Shown: positions 11,019-56,164 of the stretch, piece after piece
Layout of the letters: the number at the start of each line of letters is the position of its first letter
Position numbering within the stretch: position 1 is the stretch's first letter
Assembly (NCBI GenBank): GCA_029204225.1
Contig: CM055102.1
Span: 46,576,998-46,640,997 of the forward strand
Length of the DNA stretch: 64,000 nucleotides
Source: Diphasiastrum complanatum
Taxonomy: Eukaryota; Streptophyta; Lycopodiopsida; Lycopodiales; Lycopodiaceae
Reading direction: 5' to 3'
Notes under the pieces: generated by a model
Told to the model about the DNA's origin: nothing
Databases searched by the model: none
Seen by the model: the letters and a program-made list of their open reading frames with translations, nothing else
Program-made: the position numbers and the translations under genes

Positions 11019-14000
11019 TACAAATCTATGATTAACATGAAAATGGCTATGAGAAATGTGACATGCTATTTTTTTTCATCATTGGAGAAAGACCCACATA
11101 CTAATTGTAAAAGACACCTTGTATGTAACAGATTATATTTTCTATCGATTGGAATCCCAAAATTGGGTCGTGTACATGATCTATGAGTGATAAAGGTAGA
11201 AGTTACCATACATTGAGGGTTTGATCCCCAAGTTTCTCTACCACTTTAATTGTTTTCTTGTCTTCTGCTTTGAAATTATTGTAACAGATATGTTGACGAA
11301 AGCATCCAATCACATACGTTTGTCGGAAGCACCACATTGCATCCAGGGTTTGTATTGTGGGTATTTAGAACAAAAAGTTCTCCTTATATTGGATAAGTTT
11401 AAAAGGTTGATGAGATCCACAACTCTTTTCAAGGATTATTTCGTCCTAAGAAAAATTTGCAAAGTTCCCTCATATTGAACAAGGAGGGAAACTTGTATGG
11501 CTTCTAACAAGCTGAAATTTGATTCCCATGACTACTTTTAGTTCTACCAAATCTCCAAGATGTAGAATTTGTTTGGATTTTTTTGCCTTAAAATGACTAT
11601 TTACCTCTTCCAGAGCTTTATTAAAGCACAACAAAAACTAATATTTTTTTGAGTTTTAGAGTCTCTCCATGCATAATTCTTCTCGCAAAGAGATTTGAGG
11701 GTTTTTAGAAAATAGCTCACCTCATTGCGATTTCACTCGCATATCAGAGTTAAAGAGAGCAACTCATCTCATTAGTGTATAGTTGATGAGATCATCTCAT
11801 GAACTCACTAATACTTTTGCATAGATAGGCTCACCACATAGGCTCTTAAGACCATGTGTGGCTTTGATATGATGTTGAAATTTGCCGCAAGCTTTGATGC
11901 CTTATGTTGATTCCAAACCAATTACTCTAACACTTTGTACCAATACATGACCATTACAAAATTGCACAAGGGTACAACATGCATGTTGAATTAATTAACA
12001 TGACTGCGTTTATAATCAATGTTATTTTGTGGCATCATATTTGTAGCATATCAACCGACGGTGGGGGCCTAGTGATAGCCCCCACCCTTGAGGCTAGCAA
12101 GTTAATGTTCCACAAACATTAACTTGCTAGCCTCAAGGGTGGGGGCTATCATATTCCTCCTATGGCCCTCTCGTATATATGTTGGTGCGTACTTATACTC
12201 TCCTGGTGATTCATGAATGTTAATACATTGGTACATATGTTATTGAACTTGTTCAAATTTGAGTTTCCACAATATCACACTTCACCAATGTATGTAATAG
12301 CTTGAAAACTAAACAACTACCACTTTAAGTCGTGATTGTAAAAGTGATAGGCTCATCGAGTCCATGATTGCAACTCCTTGGTGAAATTTTCAAGAGAGTA
12401 GATTTAAATGTTTCTCAACATACTTAGAAATGTTTCTACCCCTTCTAAATGTTCTTGGGGACAAAAACCCACCTTTAGTATACCACAATCAAATTTTAAT
12501 GCAATTCTTGAATGGCCACCTTGTTGCAACTACAAAACACTAGTTTATTGGAATGTGAAGGGGATCAATGCAACATTGCAATGAACTAGACTTCCAATTT
12601 GTTTCGATTCATCGCTCCCTTTATATAATGGAGCAATTTTCAAACATTATACCCAATTTTGGTTATGAGTGCAAATTTATATATAATAATGCACTAACAT
12701 GAAAATAACAAGAAAGCGAGAGTTGAGACTCAACCAAGCAATCTTCTCCCTCTTCTGATCATTGCCCTACCTTACACTCCTATCGGCTAATTTTTGGATG
12801 CAATGTAGATGGCATTCCCGTGAGATGAGCCAATCAACTATGAGTTCTCTTGGCAATCTTTAGTTAGTGACTTGGCAATTGTACAGTATATTCCAGCCTT
12901 GTTTTGTGATGTACTTTCTTGTACATAATGAAATGGTGATTGTTTTGATTCAAAAAAGAAATCAATCAAGCAAGCAGAAAATGTTTTGGACTCCCAAATA
13001 AGCACTTGCAAAACCTTTCAATACTAAGCTCTCTCAATAGACTGCTCTCGAAAACTTGACAAATATCCCTTCTCACATGTTTATCTATTGTACTTCTTAT
13101 TGACAATGCATCTGCATCTTTCAAACAATTTCATTCAAAATTTTGCATTTTCTAGAATCTCAAAAAGCCTAAAATTATGTCCAAATGGTCATTTGACTTT
13201 AGTAGCAGAATTGCTATCATAAAAACCCTCCAATGGTGTTCAGATTCAATCACTGAACAGACCCCTTGTTGGCTCTCAAAGTTGACAACTATTCACTAGT
13301 TTACATGCTCATAAATCATCTCTTTCAAACTGCTACTAATCTCCCGCACTAGCCAAAAAAGTTATCCATGGTTGAGGAGCACAACACACAATACTGATTG
13401 TCAATTAAAAAGGATTTCCACGTTCTTGTGAAGTGTCAGACTTAATTTAGGTTTTTGTACATGAATTCCACTTTGTAGCAACCAAGTAAGCCTGATCTTG
13501 GTGGTATAAAGTCTTGTTTACAAATAAATTAATAATTTAATCTTGCAAAGAGTACCCCATTTTTCAGCAGCACCTTGCATTCAACTCAGAAGGGTACAAT
13601 CATATTGACTTTGTTAAAACGAGAACATTTGGATGGAAAAAACGAATAAACAATTTTACCTTTGATTAAGTGGAAAGAAACTCCAGCACTAAGAATAACA
13701 CGTGTTGAAATTTGGAAAGAAAGATTCATGAAACTTGAACTATATGGAAAAAAGGTGAGACTTACGAGTCAAACATCAAGCTCTTAAACTCCAGAATGTA
13801 CTTGGCATCATTCCCTCAACAATGTTTTGTAGTCCAAAAGCAGTTTCAAAAACGTGATGAACAAAGTCAAATCAAGGTGTTAGTTTAACAGGATAAAGAA
13901 ACTCTGGTTCAATGATATTGTTTGACAGCTCAAAACTAGAGAGTGATAAGCTACTAAAATCGGGAGACTGATTGACATCAAATCAAAACTCCCTTACATG

Positions 14001-15006
14001 ACACGAGCCATCTCCTAGCTGCCATCCTATGTGCTGTCACTAATCATTGGTCAGCAAACTGCATAACTCCATTATGCTGATACTTTGAGAAATTTTGATA
14101 GTACCAATATGCATCCGCCAAAGGAAGCTGGTGAGTAGAGAACTCTAACAAAAGCCCGACTTAGCTTGAAGACCTCGATGTGCATTACTAGCTCAACGAG
14201 ATTAAACTCGTTCTATCTATAATTCCAGGGCTTCACAGTAGTGCACTTAACTCAAAGCTTGTGACTGTAAAAGAAACCAACTCTGGTCTGATGTAACACC
14301 TATAAAACTTTACAACATTAAGGCCAATCCCAAACAAAAAAAAAACTAAAATTATAATTATCAAGACCCCATATCATGGAGTGCTTTGACATAAACTATC
14401 TATTCGAAGCACTTCCACCCCGTATAAATGTGAAAAGAAAATGTCTTCAAACAACATCATCCACTCCATAACTCAACATCATAAGTGGCCTCTAATCAGA
14501 TACTTCTGGAATCAATTTAAAGAATTTCTACTACACAATCTGCCTGAACGAAAGAAAGAATGTCAAGTTGATAGGATACAAAAACTTGTCAATTTCGTCA
14601 CCAGCTTTTGCTGCATGACAAACTTAATTCTTTAGAGGAAGCAGAAACTTAAAAGAATCTGCAATGAATCTCAGCTCAATCAATTGGTTTTACAATACCT
14701 CATCATCTCGCAGATGATATGTAGATCAGCTATTCAAGCTGGATCCTCATAACGCAAAGAAGGTAACAAGGAATACATTCACTAGACTCACTATATGAGA
14801 CTTACAATGGCTGCTAAGACAAAAAAATAAAGACAGTTGATAACATTACAATCTCTTGATTTTTGTAATCTACAAATGAAAGTTAACTAAACAGGGATAG
14901 GCCAGGTGACCAATGATCTGAGGAAACGCCATAATCCCTCACCTTCCTGCTTCAAAAAACTATCCACGGAGCAGGCTTCTAGCATTATCCTACAGAAAAG
15001 GATCAC
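11019..15006. other. 3' flank of SEC23, no gene recognised
   Basis: AT-rich DNA between the element B remnant and the SEC23 poly(A) signal. No conserved protein motif or RNA gene was recognised. The only striking structure is the perfect inverted repeat at 12073-12151. Short frames at 11221-11478 and 14441-14635 look like chance. Confidence 0.5.
12073..12151. repeat. Perfect 37-bp inverted repeat with a 5-nt loop
   Basis: Left arm 12073-12109 begins TGATAGCCCCCACCCTTGAG. The right arm 12115-12151 is its exact reverse complement; the loop is CCACA. Just upstream, GGTGGGGGC at 12060-12068 can pair instead with GCCCCCACC of the left arm, giving a competing short hairpin. A perfect arm in otherwise decayed DNA suggests a recent origin, a constrained hairpin or an assembly artefact. 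No TSD or transposase was seen. Confidence 0.95.
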
Positions 15007-15012
15007 TTTATT
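15007..15012 (-). terminator. Putative poly(A) signal of SEC23 (AATAAA)
   Basis: AATAAA on the minus strand, about 215 nt beyond the SEC23 TGA (stop ends at 15226). Distance and sequence fit a plant 3' UTR. Cleavage site not determined. Confidence 0.5.
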
Positions 15013-15225
15013 TGTGTAATAATGACACTCCTTACGCTTCGTAAAACTTTCCACTTATTTTCATGAACCTCAAAATTCAGCAGTGGTTCAAAATAATAGT
15101 GCATGAGCACAAACAACCAGCCTCGGGGATTGCAATTCATAATTGGCAGCTTATTCCCAAGGGCAGAAGCTTCTTTCAGCCAACATGAAATATCATCAAA
15201 AAGTCATTCGCTTGAATATGACATT

Positions 15226-47834
<32,609 letters not shown>

Positions 47835-47943
47835 GCCTGCCTTCGCTCTGACTTCCCTCCCTCCCGCAGGAGCTACGATGATCCAATTCTCCAAAACGCG
47901 GCTCAATCAAGAGAGAGAGAGCGCGCTAGAGCGAGCGGGCGAG

Positions 47944-47970
47944 GGCGAAGGCGAAGGCGAAGGCGAAGGA
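47944..47970 (-). repeat. (TTCGCC)n hexamer run in the SEC23 5' UTR region
   Basis: About four and a half units of GGCGAA on the plus strand (TTCGCC on the gene strand), 110-136 nt before the ATG. GC-rich leader typical of a housekeeping 5' UTR; length may vary between individuals. Confidence 0.85.
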
Positions 47971-48080
47971 AAGGAGCAGGAAAAGAAGAGAATACAGTTT
48001 TTGTCGTGAATGCGAAAATGTACATGTTATGTTATGTTATGTTTTGTTTTGTTTTGTTTAGGAGAGCAGAGCAATACACA

Positions 48081-48086
48081 TTTATA
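48081..48086 (-). promoter_or_regulatory. Putative TATA box of SEC23
   Basis: TATAAA on the minus strand within GCAATTATAAATGTG, about 250 bp upstream of the ATG. A start site near 48050 would give a leader of about 215 nt. Position and sequence only. Confidence 0.45.
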
Positions 48087-48599
48087 ATTGCATAATAATG
48101 TGTGTGGAATTGTGAAATAAAATTACAACATAATGTAAAATCTCGACAAACAAGGTATGTTAATTGTTAGAGACTCGAGTGTATATTTTGAGGTGAATTT
48201 GAATTAAACATCAAGCCAATTAGCCCTAGGTTGTGGCTTATTTTATACTTGCTTAGTGAGATTCTTGTAGGTTAGAGTTTGTTACGAGAAGACTAGTACT
48301 TAGGCATTATGAAGCTATTTAGCTCCATCATGATCCACATCGTCTAGATTAATATGGTTAAGTATATGAAATGTTCAGTTTAGTGCTATTATGCATTTAT
48401 GTGGATAAGTTTTGTGTATTTGTGGATTCAACTCAGTTATAGGATAACTTATTCCTGGAAATGAATTTTTTCAAACCTTTTTTACGGTAATTCACTTTGG
48501 TGGAAATATAACGTTTATTATATTGTCTGTGAATTTTCCTTGTGTCTTAGCATAATGAAATCTTCAAGGGACTAAAAATTCTAGAGGGGGGAGTAGTGG

Positions 48600-49750
48600 T
48601 GTTCACAAATTCCAGCCAAAACCTGTGAACACGGTTTCTTTTTCTTCTTACTTCGTTACGTCTTCTTCTTAGGTGGTTTCCGCTTTGGAAACCGGGTGTT
48701 TGTGCCCGTTTCCATAACTCGGTTCTTTTCAGTTAGGTCCTCTAGTTTAGAATTGTTTCCAGGCAGATCGTTTGTCAGTTCAACATTTGTATTTCCAGCC
48801 TGTCAGTGGGATGAAACAGTTTCGTTCACTCCAGCTACATGCATTTACAAGCCATGTAACCAATCCTTGCTCGACAGATTAGCGTTCTGAATCAGAGAGC
48901 AATCTACAAATCTGTCTACTAAACTACTCTAAGAGATCAGGGAACAATACAACATCAAGATTAATCTACACAACAAAAACAAGAATCAAGAAAGCTAACT
49001 ACCTAACAGCATTCTAGCATCCAAGAATCAAAAAATACACCTCTCTTGATGCTTGGAATGCCCAAGAACAATGGATTGTTAGTGAATATGCAAGATCTGA
49101 TCCACAATCTCAGCCTATTTAGTTTACCTGGATGTTGAAAATTACAAAATCAAGAAACAAGAAAGCTAATCCACATCTACATTCCACGTTGCAATAAAGC
49201 AAGTAGGAAATCTAATCAATCCACAACCACAACAAGGAAATCAAAGCATGTTCATAGGAATTTCACTCAAGACAATAGCCATGAACAAGGAGCTTCTCAA
49301 TTGCCAATAACTCGTGGAGGATCTTCTTCATTCATACAAGAGAAATGACAATACAATAAAAGCTCCCTCACAAGAGAGGGTGGACCTTAAATAAGCAAGA
49401 GGGCTGCCCATGTGGAACCTAAGTGGGAATTCCACTAATTTAGAAATTACACGTGGAAATAGCCCTTCCACTAGAGGTCACCATCAAAAGGTGGCTTACT
49501 CTAATTTATTTAAGAGGGGTCGACATTTATTTACATTGCCTAGGAATGTTACTAGCTCCTACATGGCCGTTCCTTCTCTAGGATTCACCATGTAAGCTCA
49601 CATATAAATAACCTGTAATCCTAGCTAGTAATCCTCGGCTCTCAAGTTCTTCCTGCTCTTCTCCTTTTGAGACCTCCTCGGTCTTGGGTGAGAAATGCTC
49701 TGTGTTTCAGCTTGGCTCGGCATCTGGGGATTCTCTGGAATCTACTAACA
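48600..49750 (-). repeat. 3' LTR of element A (1151 bp), reading toward SEC23
   Basis: On the minus strand it starts TGTTAGTAGATTCC at 49750 and ends TTTGTGAACA at 48600. It is followed by CCACT (48599-48595), identical to the bases before the 5' LTR at 5034. It is preceded by a polypurine-like AAATTAGGGGTGGATAA (49751-49768). The TATTTAAGG promoter motif is kept as CCTTAAATA near 49388 on the plus strand. The LTR points at SEC23, whose ATG is 766 bp further on. Confidence 0.85.
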
Positions 49751-49768
49751 TTATCCACCCCTAATTTG
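49751..49768 (-). other. Polypurine tract of element A
   Basis: AAATTAGGGGTGGATAA on the minus strand, immediately before the TGTTAG of the 3' LTR. Supports the minus-strand sense of this half. Confidence 0.6.
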
Positions 49769-52700
49769 TTGCAGGACCCACTGCAACACATGTCAGATGA
49801 TGTCGTTCTGCTTGGCACTTGGAAAAGCGTGGATCTTCTTTCGCTTCCGTAAAACCGGGTGCTTATTGGCCGCAAAAATCGTTCCACAAAATTGGAGATC
49901 TCTCAATGGCCTCTACATTCCAGCCCTCTTGAGAACCTCTTGCGAGTCCTGCTCACCTCGTCGTCTTGCCAACTGTTTTCACTCGCTCATTTTTCTTCCC
50001 AGGGCCTCGAAGACTTGGAAGCGTAATTTGCTTCCATAGGATAATGGCCCCAGGTAATCACGTATCTTCTTGATGAAGCCTATTTCCTGCCAGTCTTCTA
50101 TCATCGTGACATACCGGGATGACATGAAGGCTGTCCTATAGTAAAGTCGGGCCATCATCTCATGGTCTTCCTCCGACTGGAGAGCTACATTGGGATTTAT
50201 TCTTATTGGATCCAAGCCGTAATCCCAAAAACACTCTTGATGTATCAGAAAGACCATTGAACGGCAATACTCGGAGCTTTCTCGCACACACAAATCGGCA
50301 TTGTTCTTATATTTGTGCCCAAAATCTAATAGTTGTAGCCTCAGGTGATCCAAAAAGATATTGCTTGAGATTCCTGGAATCACCGGCCAGTTCACTACTT
50401 CGACTCGTGTTCGATCTGCAGGCCAGGGATTTCTTCGTTTGAGCGGCATGTAAAAAGAATCAATTCTTTTCCACACTGGTGCCCTCAGGTATTCTTGCAG
50501 CCGCCTACTATCCCTTAGAACTTTGCTCCACCATTCAGGTTGCGGTTGCAGCGCTGCAATGATCTCAGCCCTTGTGGAATAATGGCTTTGATCGATTTTC
50601 TCTCTGCCTCCCCTCATGTTGGGAGGATATTTCCTTCCAAACTTCTCTAATTCCTTGGTATCTACCATATTATTCCTTGGCCTGGTAGGTGAGACTGTTG
50701 GTGGCCTTGCCAAATAGTCGTCCAGGGCCTTAGTGCCTGTATCACTTTCTTAAGCCCACTCGCTTGTAGATGGCTCAATTGCGTCCGTATCTTGCCTGGG
50801 CAAGAATCTTCTGGTTTCCAGTGGATCTGCCAGGAAGTCATCGTCACCAACAATGTCAGTGTTAGTTTTTGGAGGGTCGGGGATGGAGTGACTAGGAGAG
50901 AGAGGCATAGGGATGACAGGTTTAGGAGGAGGTGGGTTTAACAAATTGTACATCGCACCGGGGGAACGGAGCTGTTGTAGCAACTCGACCTGTCGAGCTT
51001 TGTACATATCAGCTGGACATTTAGATAGGCCCAATAATTTGCTAGGAGGTGGTGGAGAGGAGAAAAGAAAAGAGACATGGTAAGTGGGAATGAATGTTTC
51101 AAAAAAGTTAAATGCAGAATAAGAGGAAGGGTTAAAAGTAGGAGGGGGAAGGGGAAAAGCTCCAAAAGCAGCTCTGGTTCTCTGGCCACCCGATCTCGAG
51201 CTACCATATGATGGTCGGGTTTGCCCATCCTTATTGTCAGCTCCATCATCTCCATCACCGTCCCGTGGTTTCTTCGTAGAAGCACCCGCTTGGGCCTTGC
51301 ACGCCGTGTCCCATAGCTGGTTCACCTTGTCCAAGACTTGCTGCAGGGCCTTTGTCATTTCTTCAAGTTGCTTCTGGGACTCAAGGATGATCTTGTCCTG
51401 CTTGGCCACAACATTCTCAAAATTGTTCTTCTCGGCTTCTCGTTCATGAATCAGCCGCACACATTTCAGATAGCTACGGCCTGTGGGGCCTGGTACTGTA
51501 TATCCTCGTGTTTAACCAAAAGAGCATCAACTGTCATTGCACCTGACGATCCATCTCGTGCTTGGTCGATCTGGGCCATCTGGTGCTTCAGTTGTTGCTG
51601 GACCTCTTCCAATTTGATCTTCTGCCCGACCACCACAGATCTTATTTTGTCTGCCTCTTTTTCTTTTTCCTTGGCCAACTTCTGCTGATGTGCGATCTCT
51701 TGGCTCTCGTACTGGACCTTATTCTCAAGCACTTGGTGTTGGCTTACCAACCAATGCATATGGTAGCTTGCTTTAGATAGGCCGATCATTGAGCAGTTAG
51801 CTACTTCAGAGAGCTTCTCAGGGTTGGTGACAGTTGGGTACTGATCAGGGGTGTGGGTTGGTGAAGCTAATCCAAAGAATAGACATTGTGGAGGGAAAGA
51901 GGGTGAAAGTGGAGGGAGTTGAGAAACAATGTTAGTAGAAATAGTGGTGGTGGTTAGTGGAGGGGTCAGACTTCCTCCTGACTGACCCACATTTTCTGCA
52001 TCATCATCATTGATCTCCATTAGGTTCGCAACATCAAAATATTGTGACGTGTATGTGAGAGTATGGACTTGATGGGCATGTGGTTGTTGAGCAGCTCTCG
52101 TGTCTTGGGGATTGGTACTCCCCACTCCTCCTCCTCCCCCCCCACCCCAAAGAATGTGCCTTCGGTGAGGTTGGCGGCGTTGGCGTGGTAATCAATAGGG
52201 GTGGGGTGGTGGCTTGGTTTGGTGGCACAACTTGCGTTGTTGTGTCCGTGTCTGCTGCCGTGGATGTAGCTGCTCCATCACCCCCATCGAGGATGTTGGA
52301 GGGTGATGAGTGTTGTTGAGAGGCTGCGTGTGAGGAAGAGCTCCCATCATCAGAGTCGGAGTCCTCGGATTTTGTGTCATCGGGTGATTTCCTCTGTGTT
52401 TGGAGCTTCCTTCGGATTCGTTGTTGCCGTGTGTCAAGCAACTGGGCCTTAGAGGTGTCGGCCTGTTGAGCTGTTGATGATCCTTCTACTGCTGGATCTG
52501 GTTGAGGGCTGAGTTGCTTCTATACTAATGTGATGATACTGGTATTTGGCCTTTTGGGTGGAAGCCATGATGGTGATGTGGCCCGTGAGCGTGAACGCTA
52601 GGACTTCTTCGACTCAGTGGGGATATCCCAAGCTTTGTCTGCTACTTGTATTTGTACTCGAAGTTGGGGACCGTTGTTCACCTGATTGAGTGTGAGACCC

Positions 52701-53030
52701 GTCATCAGGTACCCCAACACTGTAATCTGCTGCTTGTTCTTGATACAGTCATGAACGCAGTTCGAAGCAAATTGTGCCCAATCATAAAGGTTTTGGGCAT
52801 GCAGTTGTGAATCTGCCATCATGTGGAACAAAGACATAGGGATCCGCAGCACCTTTGTTCTTGGTCGTTGTGTGTACATGGTCAAGTACGCACATGCCAC
52901 TGTTAGTTGTTGATCATTGATTGCCTCAGGGCGGTACCCATCTTTATTCTTTCACTTTTTTACTGATGGGTCAATACATTTAAAATAGGCTATTTGCTCA
53001 ATCTTGTGGAGCGTCCTGGTAACAGCATTT

Positions 53031-53370
53031 TGTTAGAATAAGTAAGCCCGAGTTTCTCTCACAGTTCATGACTTTCCATGTTCAGCAGTGATTTCGAGTT
53101 TTTTACTGTCTTTGTGCTAGTATGCATGTGTGCCAGTTTGACAGTACACGTAGTGTAAGTTGGGACACGCGTCTCGTAATGGCGACCGAACTATCATGCA
53201 GCAGTATCCCACAAAAATTAGACTGTGTATATATATCTTTCAGTCTCTTTTGTAAATACAGTTCAGAAGTGTTCTCTTGGTTTTGTGTGTGATCTCTCTT
53301 TACTGTTTATCTGATTGATGTCAGATTGCTTGCAAATTAGCTAACTATACTGCTAGTAAGATCCTTGACA
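53031..53370 (+). repeat. 5' LTR of element C (340 bp)
   Basis: TGTTAGAATAAGTAAGCC ... AGATCCTTGACA. Matches 55826-56164 almost throughout, including GACACGCGTC and TGTGTATATATATC. Confidence 0.95.
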
Positions 53371-54412
53371 TGGTATCAGAGCCTGGGAGTGGCGCAGTTC
53401 GGTGTTAGCTGGAAGCCAAATTTTGGAAAAATTCGAAAAGAACCGTTTACGGTTAGTCAAGCAAGCAATCGTTTGCAGGTGCAGTTGAATTCAAGGCTTC
53501 AGAATAAGCCATTGGCTTGATCCAGGAGCAAAACTGAAAATTGCTGAATTTTCAAGCTGATTGGAGCAAACATAGGGTTGTTGAGAAGAACAACTTGTTT
53601 GCATTCAACTGTGCATCAATTGTGAAGCCGAAAATCTCAAGAGAGTTCTTGCAGTAGGGCGACCTCAGTGGTGTAGGAGACTACCGGAAAAATCTCAGAA
53701 AAGGGTTGAGTTAATCTCAAGAAAGCTCCATCCTTTCTATAGTTAGGGTTTTCATGTACGAAATCGTGGATCTTTCTCCACACAGACTATGTTTCAGTGT
53801 TGTGAATGCATGGAGAGGGGCGCCCTAGCAGGAAGAATGTACCTACAAATGGTCGTGGGCAGCCGTAGAGTAATCTGACCGCTGAATCAGCTGGTAGGGA
53901 GGCGTGGAGGAAGAACTTGGAGGCAACCATAGCCAGGTTAACGAAGGAAGGTCGCAGATCATCCACGCGGCCAGCACGACACAGACCTAAGCGTCTGGAA
54001 GTGGTTAGTGCACGGAGGAGGAAGAGTCATTGCCCAAGGAGAACCGTTAGATAGATAATGTGATTAATATGTGATGGAGATTGAGTCTCCATGATAAGGT
54101 GTGGACCGTGGATTGGAGATCAACCGTTGGATGAACTTGATGTCGACTCAAAGGGCACTGAAGGGCCATGCACACCTTCAATTTCATTAAAAATTTTCAA
54201 GTTGAAAGGGACCCTGAAGTTCAAATTCGTTTAAAAAAAGAGTTTTACTTCAAAGTGAAGAAACAGTGTGTGTTTTCTTCAAGAGCCTTTAACTTTTGGT
54301 CTAAAGCTCCGTTTAAGGCCGTCCAAAAGCCAAAATCCTTCAAATTAAGGGAAGAAAAGGAATTTACCCTACAAGTACGGTAGCTGAAAACAAAGGGATT
54401 GTCGCGGAGAGA

Positions 54413-55056
54413 GTGTTCGGAGTGCGCCAACCTTCATTGATGATTACTCATGGAAGACCTGGATCTACACCGTTAAGCAGAAGTCTGACACATTTGGATG
54501 CTTCAAAAGCTTCAAAGCATTGGTTGAAAATCAGTCAGGTGCTAAGATCAAGGTACTCAGGGCATATCGTGGTGGTGAGTATCGTTCCACAGATTTTATT
54601 GACTTTTGCAAGGAGCATGGTATTAAACAGGAGTTTGCGCAAGTTGATACACCTCAACAAAATGGGGTAGCTGAAACCTTGAAGTGCATTTTTACAAGAT
54701 ATGATGAACAAACCAAGGGATATAGATGTTATGATCCAGAGGGGCTACGTGTGCACATAAGCCGTGATGTCTTATTTGATGAAATCCATAGATTTGGGGA
54801 TGAAGAAGAGAATAATGATGAGCTATGCAAGCTTCTCAAAGAGGATGAAATAGTTCTACCACCACAGGAAGATCATCATGATGATGATGAGGGACATGGT
54901 ACTCCTCCCACCATAGAGACGAGATGGAGAGTGAGAAACAAATCTATTGGATTGAAAAAGATGGACGTAGCAGGTGATAAAAGGAAGGAGCAAGATGCAC
55001 CATGGGATTCCTATTCACCTCGTAGCGGATCACCTCAACGTAAGTTACCCAAATGA
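54413..55056 (+). pseudogene. Element C integrase fragment with internal deletion
   Basis: The reading begins near DDYSWKTWIYTVKQKSDTF and continues GAKIKVLRAYRGGEYRSTDF, FCKEHGIKQEFAQVDTPQQN, GVAET. These cover the D,D,(35),E core of copia integrase. After NGVAETL it jumps to RYDEQTKGYRCYDPEGLRVH and SRDVLFDE, which normally lies about 80 residues further. An acidic/basic linker follows, ending at a TGA near 55056. No function expected. Confidence 0.85.
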
Positions 55057-55229
55057 TATACTAAACTCATGAGTGACAAGGAAGGGGAAATTGCCGAGCC
55101 TATCACACTAACACAGACAAAGTACGTGAATGAGATTTTGAAGCGTTTCAAAATGTGTGACAACAAGCCAATATCCACACCTGTGGAGGTCCTGACATAA
55201 GTTATGTTGTAAGCGTTGTAAGTCAATTC

Positions 55230-55811
55230 ATGGCTACTCTTAGAGAGATTCATTGGAAAGCAGCAAAGAGAATTCTTCGTTATGTGAAGGGCACGATAAC
55301 CCATGGATTGTTATATGAGAGGCAACATACTTTAGCAATTTTACAGGGCTTTGTTGATTCAGATTGGGCAGGCTATATAGATGACAGGAGATCTACCACA
55401 GGTTATATATTTCATGTTGGTAATGGTGTATTTTCTTGGTCAAGTAAGAAACAAGACACAGTTGTACTTTCTACTACAAAAGCAGAATACAAAGCACTAT
55501 GTTCAGCTACGCAGGAAGCAGTTTGGCTAAGAAAAATGTTAGAAGACATTGGAATTCCTCACAATAAGCCTACTGTGATCAGATGTGACAGTCAAAGTGC
55601 CATACAGCTAGCTAAAAATCCTGTATTTCATGCACGCACGAAGCATATAGAAATTAAGTATCATTTCATTAGAGAGAAGTTGTTATCTAATGAAATAGAC
55701 ATAGTGCATTGTAAGACAGAGAATCAATTAGCTGATATATTCACTAAACCTTTAAGTACTGATAAGTTTGAGTTTTTTAGAGAAAAACTCCTTGTAAGAA
55801 AGATAAACTAG
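55230..55811 (+). CDS. Element C RNase H domain (copia type), intact frame
   Basis: A 193-codon frame covering the copia RNase H: AAKRILRYVKGTITHGLLY, GFVDSDWAGYIDDRRSTTGY, FSWSSKKQDTVVLSTTKAEY, CSATQEAVWLRKMLEDIG, IRCDSQSAIQLAKNPVFHAR, TKHIEIKYHFIREKL and LADIFTKPLSTDKFEFFREK. The catalytic Asp (SDWAG), Glu (TKAEY) and Asp (CDSQSA) are present. It ends just before the polypurine tract, as in intact elements. Upstream RT is missing, so it survives as an isolated domain; the ATG at 55230 may not be used. Confidence 0.85.
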   Translation: MATLREIHWKAAKRILRYVKGTITHGLLYERQHTLAILQGFVDSDWAGYIDDRRSTTGYIFHVGNGVFSWSSKKQDTVVLSTTKAEYKALCSATQEAVWLRKMLEDIGIPHNKPTVIRCDSQSAIQLAKNPVFHARTKHIEIKYHFIREKLLSNEIDIVHCKTENQLADIFTKPLSTDKFEFFREKLLVRKIN

Positions 55812-55825
55812 GGCTTAAGGGAGAG

Positions 55826-56164
55826 TGTTAGAATAAGTAAGCCCGAGTTTCTCTCACAGTTCATGACTTTCCATGTTCAGCAGTGATTCGAGTTTTTTAC
55901 TGTCTTTGTGATAGTATGCATGTGTGCCAGTTTGACGGTACACATAGTGTAAGTTGGGACACGCGTCCCGTAACGGGGACCGAACTGTCATGCAACAGTA
56001 CTCCACAAAAATTAGACTGTGTATATATATCTTTCAGTCTCTTTTGTAAATATAGTTCAGAAGTGTTCTCTTGGTTTTGTGTGTGATCTCTCTTTACTGT
56101 TTATCTGATTGATGTCAGATTGCTTGCAAATTAGCTAACTATACTGCCAGTAAGATCCTTGACA
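55826..56164 (+). repeat. 3' LTR of element C (339 bp)
   Basis: Partner of 53031-53370; ends AGATCCTTGACA, then CATTC. Confidence 0.95.

Larger units (their letters stand above)
53031..56164 (+). mobile_element. Element C: complete but deleted Ty1/copia element inside ORF-X
   Basis: LTRs at 53031-53370 and 55826-56164 differ at roughly a dozen positions plus one indel by eye. The primer site TGGTATCAGAGCC is at 53371-53383 and a polypurine tract (GGGCTTAAGGGAGAG) lies before 55826. Flanking bases CATTT (53026-53030) and CATTC (56165-56169) are a target duplication with one mismatch. The interior has no gag or protease, a shortened integrase, no RT palm, and an intact RNase H. It is oriented opposite to element A. 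Confidence 0.92.

Noticed and set aside
48584-48600. Polypurine tract of a plus-strand element (AGAGGGGGGAGTAGTGG) giving LTR A the opposite orientation
   Set aside because: The CCACT duplication, the TATTTAAGG motif, the AAATTAGGGGTGGATAA tract at the other end and the pol strand all support the minus-strand sense.
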